From Methanohalobium evestigatum Z-7303 (GTDB taxonomy: Archaea; Halobacteriota; Methanosarcinia; Methanosarcinales; Methanosarcinaceae), in assembly GCF_000196655.1 (NCBI RefSeq), contig NC_014253.1, forward strand, positions 1,319,423-1,383,422: 64,000 bases of DNA. Reading direction: 5' to 3'. Below, piece after piece: positions 1-8,582 of the stretch. The stretch's first letter is position 1. Every line of letters begins with the position of its first letter. The translations under genes were made by a program, and so were the position numbers. Under the pieces are notes generated by a model. The model did no database searches and had not been told where the DNA came from. It was given only the letters and a program-made list of their open reading frames with translations.

Positions 1-578
1 CTTCCATCAAGTGTTTCAAAATCAAAATCCATCTCAAGCCTTCCCCATCCTGCAGCAATCACCAGTTCTTTTAAAATGTTTATTAGGTTATTTTTGTCTA
101 TGTCAATGTTTTTTTTTATGTATCTGGCTGCATGAATGCCACCGTTGAGACCACTCATCATCAGCAGTCCACCGGAATCGGATACATTTTCTTTTATTAT
201 GTGTATAACATCCACAAAAGTTGTTGCACGGGTTATTACGGCTCTTTCACCAAGTAACTGGAGAGGGTAGTCAAGTGAATGTAGTTCCCCGTTCTCCATA
301 ACCTCGTATTCAACATTTAAAACAACATCAAGTTTTTTGAGTTTGTCTAAAAAAGAATTAATATCAACACTTTGTTTTACAAGTGCAAAAAGTACGTATT
401 TTCCCCTATCACTATATTCGGTGTTATCAATATATCCATACCTTACATCCACGTTTTCAGATGCAAAAAGATTTGCAATGTCAGCCTGTGATTTTGGTGT
501 ATCGGAATGGTGAATCTTGAACCATACATAATTTCCAGTTTCCTCTTTACTGAAAAAAATACCAAGATTATGTGTCAT
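1..578 (-). CDS. ACT-like / V4R-like domain protein, 3' end cut by window edge
   Basis: The frame is open from an ATG at 578 to the window edge, so the C-terminus is missing. The first ~80 residues have the alternating pattern of an ACT-like ligand-binding domain. The remainder ends in a motif AAGWGRLE, which resembles the V4R (4-vinyl reductase) domain; both assignments are by eye. It starts 9 bases after the stop of the upstream GH57 gene, and a good ribosome binding site (GGGGAGTG) overlaps that stop, so it belongs to the same operon. A regulatory or ligand-sensing role is inferred from the domains only. Confidence 0.6.
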   Translation of the reverse strand, partial: MTHNLGIFFSKEETGNYVWFKIHHSDTPKSQADIANLFASENVDVRYGYIDNTEYSDRGKYVLFALVKQSVDINSFLDKLKKLDVVLNVEYEVMENGELHSLDYPLQLLGERAVITRATTFVDVIHIIKENVSDSGGLLMMSGLNGGIHAARYIKKNIDIDKNNLINILKELVIAAGWGRLEMDFDFETLDG

Positions 579-587
579 TTAAACATT

Positions 588-1790
588 TCACTCCCCTGAT
601 AAACCATTAAGTCGTTTAAACACTTCAGCCTTGAAATCCATAACAACCGCCATATAATTTATTGCAGCGTCAAATGGTGAGGAATATACACTAAAATAAG
701 CATGTACATCGCCGTCACCCATCCATTTGGTACACATATAATGGAAATGGTCGGATGTAAGCATATGTTTCCATATTTGTATCAGTTCATCATCTTCTGT
801 CTTTTTAACATATGGTCCCAGATGTTTAATTTCTTCAAGACATCTTCTCTGCATATCATTTCCAACCCATGCACTGGTATCGCGTTCCATATCAGCCCAT
901 GATATTGTTGAAAAATCCCCTACATCGATATTTCCCACTGGTGAATACATATCCACTACTTCAGAAGGAGTATTGAATGCAAGACCCTGATCTAATACTT
1001 CACCGGGTAAAGCACGTATAAAATCGAAAATACCGGTTTCTTCCCATTGATGTTCACCAAACGTTTCATAATCCATGAAAATGTTAAGAATATCCCCTTC
1101 CACATCAGATGCCCATGAAGCCCATTTATCAGCAGTAAGAGGGTATTCACCCCACCATCTTGCTGAAAAACGGTATCCAATGTCATCACTTAATGGGTAG
1201 TTCCTCAATAATAAAGGCAGACCGCTACCTTCTGCCCGGTATACATAATCAGGAGAGCGCCATCCAAGAAGGTTATCCACGCCTTCAGCAAGTATTGCAT
1301 TGTATCCTAAATCAGAAACGGTCTTTGCTATATTATTGTTGTAAATCAACTCGGTATTCCTGAATACTTTTGGTTTGACACCAAGAAGATCCTTTATTAC
1401 ATTGTGATGTTCTTTAATTTCCTCTATAAATTCTGACCTGTCCTCAAATAATCCTGCTAATGAGTGGTAATTTGTCTCGTCCAGGAATTCTACACAACCC
1501 GAATCTGCCATCTGTTTGAAAGTGTCCAGTACATCATCACCCCAGTGTTCGCACTGGTTCAGAAGAGTTCCTGTTACAGAAACACTGAATTTAAAATCTC
1601 CATTATATTCATCGATTAATTCCAGCAGTAGATTATTTGTCGGACGATAACATTTGTCTGCAACTTTTTCAAATATCTCTTTATTTGCAGTGTAATCAAA
1701 ATACCTGTAAAAACCGCTTGTATCATCAGGCCAGAACCACCTGAGTCTGTATGGTTGATGAATCTGGAAATAAGGACAGACAGAAGTCAT
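588..1790 (-). CDS. GH57 family alpha-amylase-like glycoside hydrolase
   Basis: 400 residues, the usual size of the short archaeal GH57 alpha-amylases. Region 1 is the N-terminal FQIHQPYRL (HQP motif), the probable nucleophile is Glu147 in RNTELIY, and the probable acid/base is Asp240 in NIFMDYETFGEH. Both catalytic residues are therefore present. GH57 enzymes hydrolyse or transfer alpha-glucans by a retaining mechanism, and no signal peptide is seen, so action on intracellular glycogen-like polymer is likely. Its start overlaps the stop of the paralogous gene upstream by 4 bases, and an ACT/V4R protein follows. Confidence 0.9.
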   Translation of the reverse strand: MTSVCPYFQIHQPYRLRWFWPDDTSGFYRYFDYTANKEIFEKVADKCYRPTNNLLLELIDEYNGDFKFSVSVTGTLLNQCEHWGDDVLDTFKQMADSGCVEFLDETNYHSLAGLFEDRSEFIEEIKEHHNVIKDLLGVKPKVFRNTELIYNNNIAKTVSDLGYNAILAEGVDNLLGWRSPDYVYRAEGSGLPLLLRNYPLSDDIGYRFSARWWGEYPLTADKWASWASDVEGDILNIFMDYETFGEHQWEETGIFDFIRALPGEVLDQGLAFNTPSEVVDMYSPVGNIDVGDFSTISWADMERDTSAWVGNDMQRRCLEEIKHLGPYVKKTEDDELIQIWKHMLTSDHFHYMCTKWMGDGDVHAYFSVYSSPFDAAINYMAVVMDFKAEVFKRLNGLSGE

Positions 1791-2950
1791 TGTCCGGCCT
1801 CCATTTTTTTGATTTGTCCTGCTTCCTCAATAACAGCACGCCTGAAATCCGAGATGATTGAAAAGTTGTTTACCCCACGTTCATAAGCCAGTGGAAGGTT
1901 GTTATAATTCATATCCAGAAATATGTCACTCTGTTGAAGATATCCATATATCTGTTTCAAAAAATTGTAATCAGGTGATTCTTTAATTTTCTGGAGGTCT
2001 TTATTGATTCCCATTAATTCACACAAATAAAGGTTTTGCATATGGTTTCCTGTAAGACTGTCCATACCAAACCTTGCAGTTGATTCAATATTAAGGTTAT
2101 CAAGTTTTACTTTTTGGTGTTTCTTTACTGCTTCAGAAGGAGTTTCCATCTTGATATCGTACTTTTTGAGGCTTTCTGGTAGTTCTTTTAAAAACTGAAA
2201 TATATTACTTCCATTTTCATGATGTCTGGCAAGGGTGTCATAATTGAAATAGATTACAACTACATCCCCTTCCATGTTATTTATCCAGGAAGCGAACTTG
2301 TCTGGAATCAACGGATAACCTGTCCATGACCTGTCAGAAAATCGGGTCTCTATATCCTCGCTTAAATTAATATGCCTGAGAAGGATGGGTAATTGGTTGT
2401 TGTAGACGTATACAGGGTCTGTTCCATCTAAAAGATTGGATGAACCTTCTGAAATTATGCATTCAAAACCCTGATCTTGCAAAATGCTTCCTGTATGAGT
2501 TGTTAAAATCAATTCTGAATCGATAAACGTTTGTGGATTTTGTTCAAACAGATTATTTATTTCGTTTCTATGCTTTTTAATCTGGTCGCGGAATTCAAAG
2601 GAATCATTATATAAACTGCTAAGTGAATGATAATATGAAGATGAGGTGAATTCAACTTTTTCGGTGTTTGATAATTCTTTGAAAGATTTGATTACATCAA
2701 AATTCCATTTTTTGCATATGTCTATAAACGTTCCGGAGATATTAAAAGAATACTTTCCACCATTTTCTATTGATTCTTTTATAACTTCATTTGTACGTAT
2801 GACATCATAACCTATTTTATCAAAGCTAGAATAGACCTGCGGCAGGTCGAAGTATTTGTCGATACTCGGTTTAGTGTATTCATAAGCCGGCCAGTACCAT
2901 TTCAAATTTAATGGTAGGTGTACCTCCCCGCAAAAACAAACAGATTTCAT
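1787..2950 (-). CDS. GH57 alpha-amylase-like paralogue with altered catalytic site
   Basis: 387 residues, alignable along its length with the following GH57 gene. The HQP motif is changed to EVHLPLNL. The nucleophile Glu is kept (Glu146 in DSELI), but the acid/base position is Asn236 (VVIYFNYDT, codon AAT) instead of Asp. GH57 alpha-amylase-like proteins lacking a catalytic residue are a known class with unknown role. It is probably inactive as a hydrolase, and may bind glucan or act as partner of the active paralogue, with which it overlaps by 4 bases in one operon. The start lies 60 bases from the tRNA-Trp gene. Confidence 0.82.
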   Translation of the reverse strand: MKSVCFCGEVHLPLNLKWYWPAYEYTKPSIDKYFDLPQVYSSFDKIGYDVIRTNEVIKESIENGGKYSFNISGTFIDICKKWNFDVIKSFKELSNTEKVEFTSSSYYHSLSSLYNDSFEFRDQIKKHRNEINNLFEQNPQTFIDSELILTTHTGSILQDQGFECIISEGSSNLLDGTDPVYVYNNQLPILLRHINLSEDIETRFSDRSWTGYPLIPDKFASWINNMEGDVVVIYFNYDTLARHHENGSNIFQFLKELPESLKKYDIKMETPSEAVKKHQKVKLDNLNIESTARFGMDSLTGNHMQNLYLCELMGINKDLQKIKESPDYNFLKQIYGYLQQSDIFLDMNYNNLPLAYERGVNNFSIISDFRRAVIEEAGQIKKMEAGQ

Positions 2951-3022
2951 ATATCCTAATTCTTTTTATGGAATATTTGAGTGTATTGGTATCACAAGAA
3001 AAAAGAATGCAGAAAGAAAAGG

Positions 3023-3225
3023 TGGGGCTGGTGAGATTCGAACTCACGATCGACGGGTCTCTCCGAACCACTGCTCTTGACAGTTCTTTAAAGGTTCTTG
3101 CCGAGCACATATCAGTGCTCCAACGGTTCCTCATAGACCCGCCCCGTCGAGCAGGTCTCAGCAGACCCGTTGTTCATCATTTATCCGCTGGAGCCCGTCG
3201 CCATTCCTGGCTAGGCCACAGCCCC
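3023..3225 (-). tRNA. tRNA-Trp (CCA) with 129-nt intron
   Basis: The acceptor arms GGGGCTG and CAGCCCC pair, the T arm is GTGAG-TTCGAAT-CTCAC, and the anticodon stem ACGGG/CCCGT closes a loop with anticodon CCA at 3191-3189. Exon 1 is 3225-3188 and exon 2 is 3058-3023, giving a 74-nt mature tRNA with discriminator A. The intron 3187-3059 sits after position 37, the canonical archaeal place, so splicing by the bulge-helix-bulge endonuclease is expected. The terminal CCA is not fully encoded. Confidence 0.95.
3059..3187 (-). ncRNA. C/D box guide RNA within the tRNA-Trp intron
   Basis: Box C (ATGATGA, about 3180-3174), box D' (CTGA, 3161-3158), box C' (TGAGGA, about 3134-3129) and box D (CTGA, 3115-3112) occur in order. 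The guide before box D' (ACGGGTCT) is complementary to the intron/exon 2 junction, with the fifth base facing C39. The guide before box D (TTGGAGC) matches the anticodon region, with the fifth base facing C34. Archaeal tRNA-Trp introns are known to guide 2'-O-methylation of positions 34 and 39, in cis or trans, before splicing. All elements were found by reading the sequence. Confidence 0.88.
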
Positions 3226-3321
3226 TGACCTATCTTTATATTAGATACATATTCCTAAACATATATCCACCAGTCTACATTACACGATTGGATTTATAAT
3301 TTTTGCTATTAATTATAATTG

Positions 3322-3795
3322 TCAAATCTTGGAATTCCCTTCTTTGATACTTCTTATAAAGACTGTGCCATCCGATGTATCCAGTGTAGTGGTTCTGCCG
3401 TAATTTCCTCCTGTTTCTTCAGCTACAAGCGGTATGTCAAGATTTGATAATACTTCCTTTGCTTTTTTTACATTGTTCCTCCCCACATTGATGGTCCCGT
3501 TGTTACCCATAGAAAACATATCAGCTCCACCCACAAGTTTTGCTTCAAGCCTCCTTTTTGCAACGCCATATTTTACCAGTTCATCAACAAGATACGGAAT
3601 ACTTGTATCCACAAATTTTGCTTTGTTGTTTGCACTCCTTGCATTCTCAGAAGAAGGCAACATTGCATGAATAAGACCACCCACTTTTTTGGAAGGATCG
3701 TAAAGTGTTATACCTACACACGAACCAAGACTCATCGTTTTCAGGTTATCAGGGCTTTTTGCAACAGCACAGTCTGCCATTTTTACTAGTTTCAT
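3322..3795 (-). CDS. cheD: Chemoreceptor glutamine deamidase CheD
   Basis: 157 residues. The catalytic triad of CheD is visible: Thr20, Cys26 in SLGSCVGITLYD, and His43 in GGLIHAMLP. CheD deamidates glutamines of methyl-accepting chemotaxis proteins and binds CheC to stimulate its CheY-P phosphatase activity. cheC lies directly upstream with a 28-base gap, so the two form an operon. No archaellum genes or chemoreceptors lie in this window, so the partners must be elsewhere. Confidence 0.93.
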   Translation of the reverse strand: MKLVKMADCAVAKSPDNLKTMSLGSCVGITLYDPSKKVGGLIHAMLPSSENARSANNKAKFVDTSIPYLVDELVKYGVAKRRLEAKLVGGADMFSMGNNGTINVGRNNVKKAKEVLSNLDIPLVAEETGGNYGRTTTLDTSDGTVFIRSIKEGNSKI

Positions 3796-3823
3796 TAAAA
3801 TCAGCTCGTTTTACTTTTTCAAA

Positions 3824-4456
3824 TCAAACCATCTTGTTTATCCTCTCAAGGAAATCATCCAGCAGTGACTTGTCAAACATTGTCAGAAAACTGCCCCTTA
3901 CCTTGTGTTCATCTTTGATTGTAAACTCGGTATCAAATACGATTGCATAATCCACCTCTATACTCATCTCAATAAGGAGGTTGTCCATTATTGCAGCAAC
4001 CATATCGTAGTTGGTATACGGAATTGTAATCGAAGTATTGATTCCAAAAAAATCACTGATAGCACTGGAATATGAACCTGCAAGAATCTGACCCACTTCC
4101 CCCATCATAGACAGGGTCATCTCACTCTGCAAATCAGCGTCATCCGAATCCATAACAATTTGTGAGATTTTTTCAGCGCTTTCTTCAGGAAATATTATAG
4201 CAATATATCCCATGAAATTACCTCGAAGCCCTACAATGGTTCCAACCACTGGTTCTTCAGGGCTTCCGACAATTTCGGGTACATCTTCTATTTTTTCTAT
4301 TTTTAAATCAGGAACATGTATGTTCACCTGTCGGTTGATGAGTTTTGATAATGATGTTATGGAGTTGCCCATTCCTATATTGGCAACCTCTTTAAGCGCA
4401 TCACGCTGGAATTCATTCAGATTGAGTATTTCTTCATTTTCCATTTTATCTACCAT
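3824..4456 (-). CDS. cheC: CheY-P phosphatase CheC
   Basis: 210 residues. CheC proteins carry two active-site motifs of the form D/S-x3-E-x2-N-x22-P. The first is complete: Asp19, Glu23, Asn26, Pro49. The second has Ser116, Glu120 and Pro146, but Gln123 in place of Asn, so one of the two phosphatase sites is probably weakened. The protein is cytoplasmic, lacks membrane segments, and is co-transcribed with cheD. The start may be at 4456 or at the next ATG (4444); neither has a clear ribosome binding site. Confidence 0.9.
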   Translation of the reverse strand: MVDKMENEEILNLNEFQRDALKEVANIGMGNSITSLSKLINRQVNIHVPDLKIEKIEDVPEIVGSPEEPVVGTIVGLRGNFMGYIAIIFPEESAEKISQIVMDSDDADLQSEMTLSMMGEVGQILAGSYSSAISDFFGINTSITIPYTNYDMVAAIMDNLLIEMSIEVDYAIVFDTEFTIKDEHKVRGSFLTMFDKSLLDDFLERINKMV

Positions 4457-4735
4457 TTATATTTGTTTAGCAGACCCGTCTATACTGATGCTACATATAT
4501 GATACCTTGCGGGTTTTAGATGGCTGTTAAATCAAGCTGTAAAATTTTAATAATTTAAATCAGAGTTAATATATTTATATACTGTTCATACAGGTATAAA
4601 ATTATTAATTTAAATATTTCTGCTTTTGATAAATAAAACAAAAATTTTATATTAGTTTTTAGGCTCATTTTGCGGTGTTTTATCAACACCAAAAACCTTT
4701 AAAATCGAAATGTTATTGTAAAAAGCGGTGAACCC
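4457..4735. other. Intergenic region between divergent cheC and tyrS
   Basis: No gene is seen. It is AT-rich and must hold both divergent promoters. A TATA-like stretch (TTTAAAAT, near 4698) is about 38 bases before tyrS. Just upstream of it a 6-bp inverted repeat (4674-4679 with 4685-4690, GGTGTT/AACACC) could be an operator, with little support. Confidence 0.35.
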
Positions 4736-5695
4736 ATGGAACAGGAAGAACTTATAAAACGGAACCTGCAGGAGATAGTAACAGAAGAAGAACTTGATGA
4801 ATTAGTCGCCACAAAGAACAGACCGACAGCGTATGTAGGGTATGAACCAAGCGGAAAAATTCACATGGGGCACGTCCTGACAGTAAACAAATTAATCGAT
4901 TTACAAAGGTCTGGATTTGATATTATAGTTCTCCTTGCTGACATCCATGCTTATCTCAATCAAAAAGGAAGCCTTGAAGAAGTTCGCGAACTGGCAGAAC
5001 AGAACAAACGATGTTTCCTTGCACTGGGACTTGACCCTGATAAAACCAAATTTGTTTTTGGTTCAGATTTCCAACTGAATCATGATTACATGTTAAATGT
5101 CTTAAAACTTACACAGGAGACTTCATTAAACCGTGCAAAACGAAGCATGGATGAGGTGGGGCGCAAAATGGATGACCCGAAAGTGTCCCAGATGGTATAT
5201 CCTATCATGCAGGCGGTTGATATAGCCATGCTTGAAGTTGATGTAGCAGTCAGCGGTATCGACCAGAGGAAAATCCATATGCTTGCACGGGAAGAACTTC
5301 CAGATGTAGGTTACAGGTCGCCAACATGCATACATACACCGATTATGCTCGGTCTGGATGGTGTTAAAATGTCATCATCAAAAGAAAACTACATATCAGT
5401 GGATGATACAGAAGATGACATTAAAAGAAAAATGAAAAAAGCATACTGTCCGGCAGAAACAGTTGAAGATAATCCTGTACTTGAAATTTTCAAATACCAT
5501 GTGTTCCCGAGATATGATGAAATAACCCTGAAAAGACCTGAAAAATTCGGAGGAAATCTGGAAATATCAGGTTATCAGGAACTGGAAGAACAGTTTGCAT
5601 CGGGTGAAATTCATCCAATGGATTTGAAAAATGCCGCAACTGAATATATGAATGACCTTCTCAAACCGGTAAGAAAAATCCTCACAGAAGCCTGA
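4736..5695 (+). CDS. tyrS: Tyrosyl-tRNA synthetase, archaeal type
   Basis: 319 residues, the size of the compact archaeal/eukaryal TyrRS. The class I signatures are HMGH (in SGKIHMGHVLTVN) and KMSSS (in DGVKMSSSKENY). It charges tRNA-Tyr in the cytoplasm. The ATG lies behind AAGCGGTGAACCC. A monocistronic arrangement is likely; the next gene starts 67 bases on with its own strong ribosome binding site. Confidence 0.96.
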   Translation: MEQEELIKRNLQEIVTEEELDELVATKNRPTAYVGYEPSGKIHMGHVLTVNKLIDLQRSGFDIIVLLADIHAYLNQKGSLEEVRELAEQNKRCFLALGLDPDKTKFVFGSDFQLNHDYMLNVLKLTQETSLNRAKRSMDEVGRKMDDPKVSQMVYPIMQAVDIAMLEVDVAVSGIDQRKIHMLAREELPDVGYRSPTCIHTPIMLGLDGVKMSSSKENYISVDDTEDDIKRKMKKAYCPAETVEDNPVLEIFKYHVFPRYDEITLKRPEKFGGNLEISGYQELEEQFASGEIHPMDLKNAATEYMNDLLKPVRKILTEA

Positions 5696-5762
5696 CAGAT
5701 AAAATTAAATCTTTGCACTTACATATTACTATATACCAATTACCTGTAAGAGTGGGGGTTAG

Positions 5763-6920
5763 ATGGCTAAATATACTTATCAGGATTCTACAGAACTACC
5801 GGTACAGAGAGACTTCATTCAGGATTTACAAACTTTTTTAGACGTAACACAGAAAGTTATACCTCTTGAAAAATCAGCTATCGAAACATATAACGATACA
5901 GAAACCAGAATAAAATCACTTAACAAAAGAATTAACGAACTCGAGCGTTTTGAAAAAAATATCAAGGGTTACGTTGAAAAACTTGCAGACGATACAGATT
6001 CAGAAGAAATCATCGAATTTAAGGATGCAGTGGTTGATACTTGTTCATCATATACCAATAAATGGACCCAATATCTTGAAGAGGAAATCAAATCACAGAA
6101 GAAACAATGTGAAAATGAAATAGAAAATATTGAATCACAGGTTTATCCAGCACTTGACCCACTATTTAAAGGTGGAATATATGGTGCACGGGAAAAATAC
6201 ACTGGTGTTGTGGATGATGAACTTAGGGGAAAATTGACCGCAGAACTTGATGGACTACAATATGAATCCGAACTTACTTACGAATATGAATTACTCAGCG
6301 TGAGAAGTATATACGGGCAGTTGTATATACCATTCTGGTCTACATCAGGGCTAATACACAAAGAAAACAAAGTTAAAAATACTGATGTTTCTGATTATCT
6401 TTTAGATTCTTTCAGTTATAATGATGGATATCTGGATGCGGTTTTTAAAAATAAAAAAGAAGGAAATAGTTTCAGGATTATGTATGATAACAACCTCTAC
6501 CATATTTATTGTGGAGATTATAACATAACTGAAGATAGTACCCTTTCAAATTCACTTGATATGGAAAATATTGAAAATTTTGTTAGCGTGCTTGTTGATT
6601 TTATTCTCAAAAACATAAGGTCACAAAAATTGACAAGTTTGCTGTATGTTGATAAAGATGCAGTCAAAAATAACAAAATATTTGATTGCCTGAAAAATAT
6701 TGCTCAGCAATACGGGTATATTGTAACTGAATGCCTTGAAAGAGGCTATGTTAAAAATGAGATAACAATAAAAATTCACAAATCAGATGGTAACAGAACG
6801 GAAAAATACGCTAATATAAATGAAATTTTCAACCAGCTTTCATCACTTGGAAGCGAGGGGATTGAACTTGCAGAAATACTTGGCATCCATAATCAAGATT
6901 CTGGTTCTTCATCCGTTTGA
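5763..6920 (+). CDS. Uncharacterised coiled-coil protein
   Basis: 385 residues, not recognised. Residues about 45-140 are rich in Glu/Lys and heptad-like (for example RIKSLNKRINELERFEK), so a long coiled coil is likely. A mixed alpha/beta domain follows (about 195-385), ending in a Ser-rich tail. There are no membrane segments, signal peptide or catalytic motif that I can name. The ribosome binding site is AGAGTGGGGGTTAG before ATG 5763. Its 3' end overlaps the 3' end of the convergent permease gene by 28 bases. Confidence 0.7.
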   Translation: MAKYTYQDSTELPVQRDFIQDLQTFLDVTQKVIPLEKSAIETYNDTETRIKSLNKRINELERFEKNIKGYVEKLADDTDSEEIIEFKDAVVDTCSSYTNKWTQYLEEEIKSQKKQCENEIENIESQVYPALDPLFKGGIYGAREKYTGVVDDELRGKLTAELDGLQYESELTYEYELLSVRSIYGQLYIPFWSTSGLIHKENKVKNTDVSDYLLDSFSYNDGYLDAVFKNKKEGNSFRIMYDNNLYHIYCGDYNITEDSTLSNSLDMENIENFVSVLVDFILKNIRSQKLTSLLYVDKDAVKNNKIFDCLKNIAQQYGYIVTECLERGYVKNEITIKIHKSDGNRTEKYANINEIFNQLSSLGSEGIELAEILGIHNQDSGSSSV

Positions 6921-7963
6921 TATTTTATTTTTATTTTCGTTCTGTAAAATGCAAGCAAGAAACCATAGACAAGTGGACCTACAATAAACCCTGTAAAACC
7001 AATAACAAATATCGGTGCTGTGAAAGAAAGTAATGTTATAACAGGATGTATTGATGCTTTATTTTTAGCAAGCCTTGGTCTTATGAAACTATCAGGGAAT
7101 ATACTAAGAATAAATATTCCAAACAGCAAAATGATTATTGCTGTAGCGTAATCCTGTATAATAAGATAGTAGATAAAAAATGGTATATAGATAACTGGTG
7201 CACCGACAAGAGGAAGCAGTGTTAACAGGAATACAGCCATCCCAAGAATAACCGGATAGGGAATACCAAGAAGGAAAAAACCTACAGATGCGATAACTCC
7301 TGTTAAAAAACTGGTTACAAAAAAGATGTTGAATAGGTTGTAATAGATAACATTAAGTTCATTAATGAATAAACTTACAACATGCTTGTTTTTTTCAGGA
7401 ATTACATCCATGATTTGGGCTCTAATTCTGCGTGCATCTATTAAGAAATAGTATGTAAACAACAAAGTCAATACAAAACTTATAAGATATAACGGTGTAT
7501 TGGTTATAAAAGATGTCAAAAATGTTTTTACATATGGGGACACCCAGTTTATAACCGTAACCACCGGTTGACTCAGACCATTTGATATATAGCTCTCTGC
7601 TATAAATGAAAGATAATCTGTAGAACTTATAAAATCCAATAATTCTTTTTCCAGTGCTATTATTGGTTCTCTGATTTGGTCTGGTGACGTTATCAGTTTT
7701 GATATTTCCCTTACGGCGGAACTTAAAAGAAGGTAAATACATAACCCAAGAATGAATAAAGCTGAAAGTACTGATATAGATGAGGCTATTCTTTCGCTTT
7801 TGGTAACCTTTTCAAGATATGAATATACAGGATAAAGTACATAAGTTAAAAAGATGCTAAATACAACTACTGGAACAAATTCTTTAGTCAGATATATGGC
7901 TATAATACTTACCAAAAGTAGTAATGAAATTATGAAAAGGTTATATTTTTTATCAGAATCCAT
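6893..7963 (-). CDS. AI-2E family transporter-like membrane protein
   Basis: 356 residues with about eight hydrophobic segments and the loop pattern of the AI-2E/PerM family, including the SGLSQP- and PLVGAPVIYIPF-like regions. Family members export small molecules or act as Na+/H+ antiporters; the substrate here cannot be told. The N-terminus begins with a short charged segment and then membrane helices. It is transcribed convergently with the coiled-coil gene and has an AT-rich 277-base region upstream. Confidence 0.85.
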   Translation of the reverse strand: MDSDKKYNLFIISLLLLVSIIAIYLTKEFVPVVVFSIFLTYVLYPVYSYLEKVTKSERIASSISVLSALFILGLCIYLLLSSAVREISKLITSPDQIREPIIALEKELLDFISSTDYLSFIAESYISNGLSQPVVTVINWVSPYVKTFLTSFITNTPLYLISFVLTLLFTYYFLIDARRIRAQIMDVIPEKNKHVVSLFINELNVIYYNLFNIFFVTSFLTGVIASVGFFLLGIPYPVILGMAVFLLTLLPLVGAPVIYIPFFIYYLIIQDYATAIIILLFGIFILSIFPDSFIRPRLAKNKASIHPVITLLSFTAPIFVIGFTGFIVGPLVYGFLLAFYRTKIKIKYQTDEEPES

Positions 7964-8240
7964 GTTTATTGGTCTTTGATCTTTTTGGAATAATCATTGT
8001 TTTTATTTTAACTTATAATGAATGGATATGTATAGTTAAATATATTTTTGATTTTTTACAAAAGTGTAATTCTGTTAATAAACATATTATATGCTAATAT
8101 ATCAAGGAACTATCAGTTCATTTTATTGTATTTTAGGTTATTATATAAGAAATATTTATCGAACTTATTGGTTATTTCCTATTTATATCGAAATATCATT
8201 GTATCTATATATTTATAAAAAACATACTGAAAGTTATAAA
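7964..8240. other. AT-rich intergenic region, no gene seen
   Basis: Very AT-rich, with stops in all frames. It presumably contains the promoter of the AI-2E-like gene and the terminator of the PII gene. No repeat or RNA gene was recognised. Confidence 0.4.
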
Positions 8241-8582
8241 TTAATCTTCATTGTTTAACGTACACATGTGGGGTATACCAAATACTCTATCAACTGGTAG
8301 CATAAATCCCATGCCATTTCCTGGTTTTTCAAGGTCGACTGCATCAATTATCCTTTTGGATACTCTTTCTGATATCGATGATGGTACTATGGTTAATACA
8401 ATCTCTTTTTCAGGTTCTACTATAAAACCCATAAAGGTCTGATCTTCATGGATACCAGTTCCACGTCCAAATATTACAGTGCCCCCCTGGGCACCTGCTT
8501 TTTTAGATGCCTGGACAACTGTATCTCCCCAGCCCTTTTTTACAATTGTAACTATTAAAATATTGTTCTCATCATCATCCAT
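8241..8582 (-). CDS. PII-family (GlnB-like) signalling protein of the DUF1538 operon
   Basis: About 113 residues from the ATG at 8582, chosen because AGGAG lies 9 bases upstream; a TTG at 8591 is the alternative. The ferredoxin-like PII pattern is seen: an N-terminal ILIVTIVKKGWGD strand, GGTVIFGRGTG in the place of the T-loop region, and a C-terminal KPGNGMGFMLPVDRVFGI. Classical PII uridylylation residues are not evident. It overlaps the upstream DUF1538 gene by 8 bases, so it probably controls those membrane proteins in response to a nucleotide or metabolite. That role is inference. Confidence 0.85.
   Translation of the reverse strand: MDDDENNILIVTIVKKGWGDTVVQASKKAGAQGGTVIFGRGTGIHEDQTFMGFIVEPEKEIVLTIVPSSISERVSKRIIDAVDLEKPGNGMGFMLPVDRVFGIPHMCTLNNED

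Noticed and set aside
2880-3228. Frames on both strands across the tRNA-Trp gene
   Set aside because: They follow from the intron-containing tRNA and have no binding sites or protein-like character.
4674-4690. GGTGTT/AACACC repeat as a tyrS attenuator
   Set aside because: It lies upstream of the likely TATA box, so it would not be in the transcript; only a weak operator possibility remains.
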